This document shows, in pieces, positions 33,271-34,117 of a DNA stretch of 34,117 nt. Under the pieces are notes generated by a model. The model was given only the letters and a program-made list of their open reading frames with translations. It was not told the DNA's origin and searched no databases. The stretch's first letter is position 1; every line of letters starts with the position of its first letter. Origin of the DNA: Candidatus Gastranaerophilales bacterium (GTDB taxonomy: Bacteria; Cyanobacteriota; Vampirovibrionia; Gastranaerophilales; Gastranaerophilaceae); the NCBI GenBank assembly GCA_944323685.1, contig CALUTJ010000026.1:1-34117 (forward strand), read 5' to 3'. The position numbers were made by a program, and so were the translations under genes.

Positions 33271-33296
33271 CAAATTTAAATTCAGGTTTAAATTTG
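33271..33296 (+). promoter_or_regulatory. 10-bp perfect inverted repeat upstream of the response regulator
   Basis: CAAATTTAAA (33271-33280) and TTTAAATTTG (33287-33296) flank a 6-nt centre, 25 bp before the start codon and just ahead of AAAGGA. It could be an operator, for example for autoregulation, or a leader hairpin close to the ribosome binding site. Confidence 0.55.
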
Positions 33297-33321
33297 ACAT
33301 TCGAGAAAGGAAAAATCTGAC

Positions 33322-34011
33322 ATGTTAACGACAACTTACGCACAGGATACGGAATTAATTAATGTAGTTATTGTAGAGGATTACAAATTAACAAGAGTAG
33401 GGCTGCGCTCTACAATTAACGAATTTGAAAATATTAAAGTCGCTGGCGAAGCCGAAGACGCGATTAAGGGTCTTGAAATCATACAAAAAATCAAACCGCA
33501 GGTAGTTTTGATGGATTTGGGGCTGCCCGAGATGAACGGTATCGAAGCTACGCAAAAAGTAAAAGAAATTTCACCGGAATCAAAAGTTATAATTCTTACT
33601 TCTCATGACAGAGAAGAAGAAGTTCTTGCGGCACTTGGCTCGGGGGCATCAGCGTACTGTTTAAAAGATATTGACCCTAAGACCCTTTCTTCTGTAATAA
33701 GAAATGTTGCAAAGGGTGCTTGCTGGTTAGATTCCGCAGTTGCTCAGGCGGCATTGAATCTTTTCCCGAAACCGGAAAATACAATTCTGCAAAACGGGCT
33801 GGAAATTTCTGACGCCAGAGCGCAGCTGACAGAAAGAGAATTTGAAGTTTTAAGACTGCTTGTCAAAGGTAAAAGTAATACGGAAATAGCAAAAGAATTA
33901 ATAGTTTCCGTTCATACAGCAAAAGCCCACGTTTGCAGTATTTTACAAAAACTGTGTGTAGATGACCGTGTGCAGGCTGCCGTTAAAGCTATTAAAGAAA
34001 ATATTATATGA
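33322..34011 (+). CDS. NarL/FixJ-type response regulator
   Basis: The 229-residue protein has a receiver domain (about 13-130) with the acid pair E19/D20, phosphoacceptor D65 (VLMDLGLP), T93 and K115 (YCLKD). A LuxR-type helix-turn-helix domain (about 168-225) carries LTEREFEVLRLLVKGKSNTEIAKELIVS and TAKAHVCSILQKL. It is a DNA-binding regulator phosphorylated by a histidine kinase that is not encoded in the window, so it is an orphan here. AAGGA precedes the ATG. Its stop is 2 nt before a dispersed repeat copy. Target genes are unknown. Confidence 0.93.
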   Translation: MLTTTYAQDTELINVVIVEDYKLTRVGLRSTINEFENIKVAGEAEDAIKGLEIIQKIKPQVVLMDLGLPEMNGIEATQKVKEISPESKVIILTSHDREEEVLAALGSGASAYCLKDIDPKTLSSVIRNVAKGACWLDSAVAQAALNLFPKPENTILQNGLEISDARAQLTEREFEVLRLLVKGKSNTEIAKELIVSVHTAKAHVCSILQKLCVDDRVQAAVKAIKENII

Positions 34012-34013
34012 TA

Positions 34014-34117
34014 TCTAGTGTCGCAGTTGCCGCCTCGAGACTTCGAGCCGTCACTGCTCACCTTTGCCTTCTTTTTCGGCTGAACTGTGGTGAAGCCTGA
34101 AAAATGGCTTCACTATG
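34014..34117 (+). repeat. dispersed structured repeat, second copy cut by window end
   Basis: These 104 bases match 17957-18060 with two mismatches by eye. One lies in the loop of the CTCGA/TCGAG stem, so the stem is kept; the 8-bp GTGAAGCC/GGCTTCAC stem is unchanged. The copy begins 2 nt after the response regulator stop and continues past the window edge. Confidence 0.9.

Overview
The window reads as AT-rich chromosomal DNA from a flagellated bacterium with an outer membrane. The gene content fits an uncultured gut-type cyanobacterial relative (Melainabacteria/Vampirovibrionia, Gastranaerophilales-like), but no rRNA or other marker here proves this. The clues are two short flagellins, a YvyF-type flagellar zinc-ribbon protein, an ADP-heptose kinase/adenylyltransferase gene pair (LPS-type heptose), a MurT-type Mur ligase, a Cys4-lid adenylate kinase and UvrD/PD-(D/E)XK recombination proteins. 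No prophage, insertion sequence, CRISPR array or toxin-antitoxin system was found.

Layout. 1-300: a structured tandem array of about 94-bp units. 318-389: tRNA-Thr(UGU) on the minus strand with its own promoter. 431-2548 (-): an unknown protein and a TPR/glycosyltransferase-9-like protein. 2795-4105 (+): YvyF-like protein and a formyltransferase. 4144-5621 (-): MscS channel and nitroreductase-like protein. 5650-6954 (+): exported vWA protein, a repeat element and rsfS with a terminator. 7009-8130 (-): Fur-family regulator and an exported Cys-rich protein. 8255-11255 (+): speE, an exported unknown and manC. 11261-17863 (-): recA, a GNAT acetyltransferase, an AddB-like nuclease and an AddA-like helicase. 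18190-22847 (+): mfd and a parvulin-type foldase lipoprotein. 22945-24449 (+): a split heptose kinase/adenylyltransferase pair. 24514-25941 (-): adk-map. 26235-28300 (+): two flagellin genes with long leaders. 28410-31920 (-): murT, glmS and a small-protein gene. 31950-34011 (+): folC and a NarL-type response regulator.

Functional themes are cell envelope (manC, rfaE1/rfaE2, glmS, murT, MscS, foldase lipoprotein), DNA repair and recombination (recA, addAB-like pair, mfd), motility (flagellins, YvyF-like, possibly the TPR glycosyltransferase) and housekeeping (adk, map, rsfS, folC, speE).

The least explained material is non-coding. There is a family of intergenic repeats with conserved ends and interchangeable hairpin cores (6443, 17957 and 34014). 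There is a second, unrelated structured tandem array at the window start. Both flagellin leaders carry CsrA-like GGA sites. A 16-bp perfect inverted repeat lies inside a 54-codon gene after glmS. A long inverted repeat lies between the promoter and the ribosome binding site of the Cys-rich protein gene. The heptose kinase lacks the expected catalytic Asp. I did not find a clear new multi-gene system; the repeat families and leader structures are the best candidates for undescribed biology. All alignments, counts and identities were made by eye.
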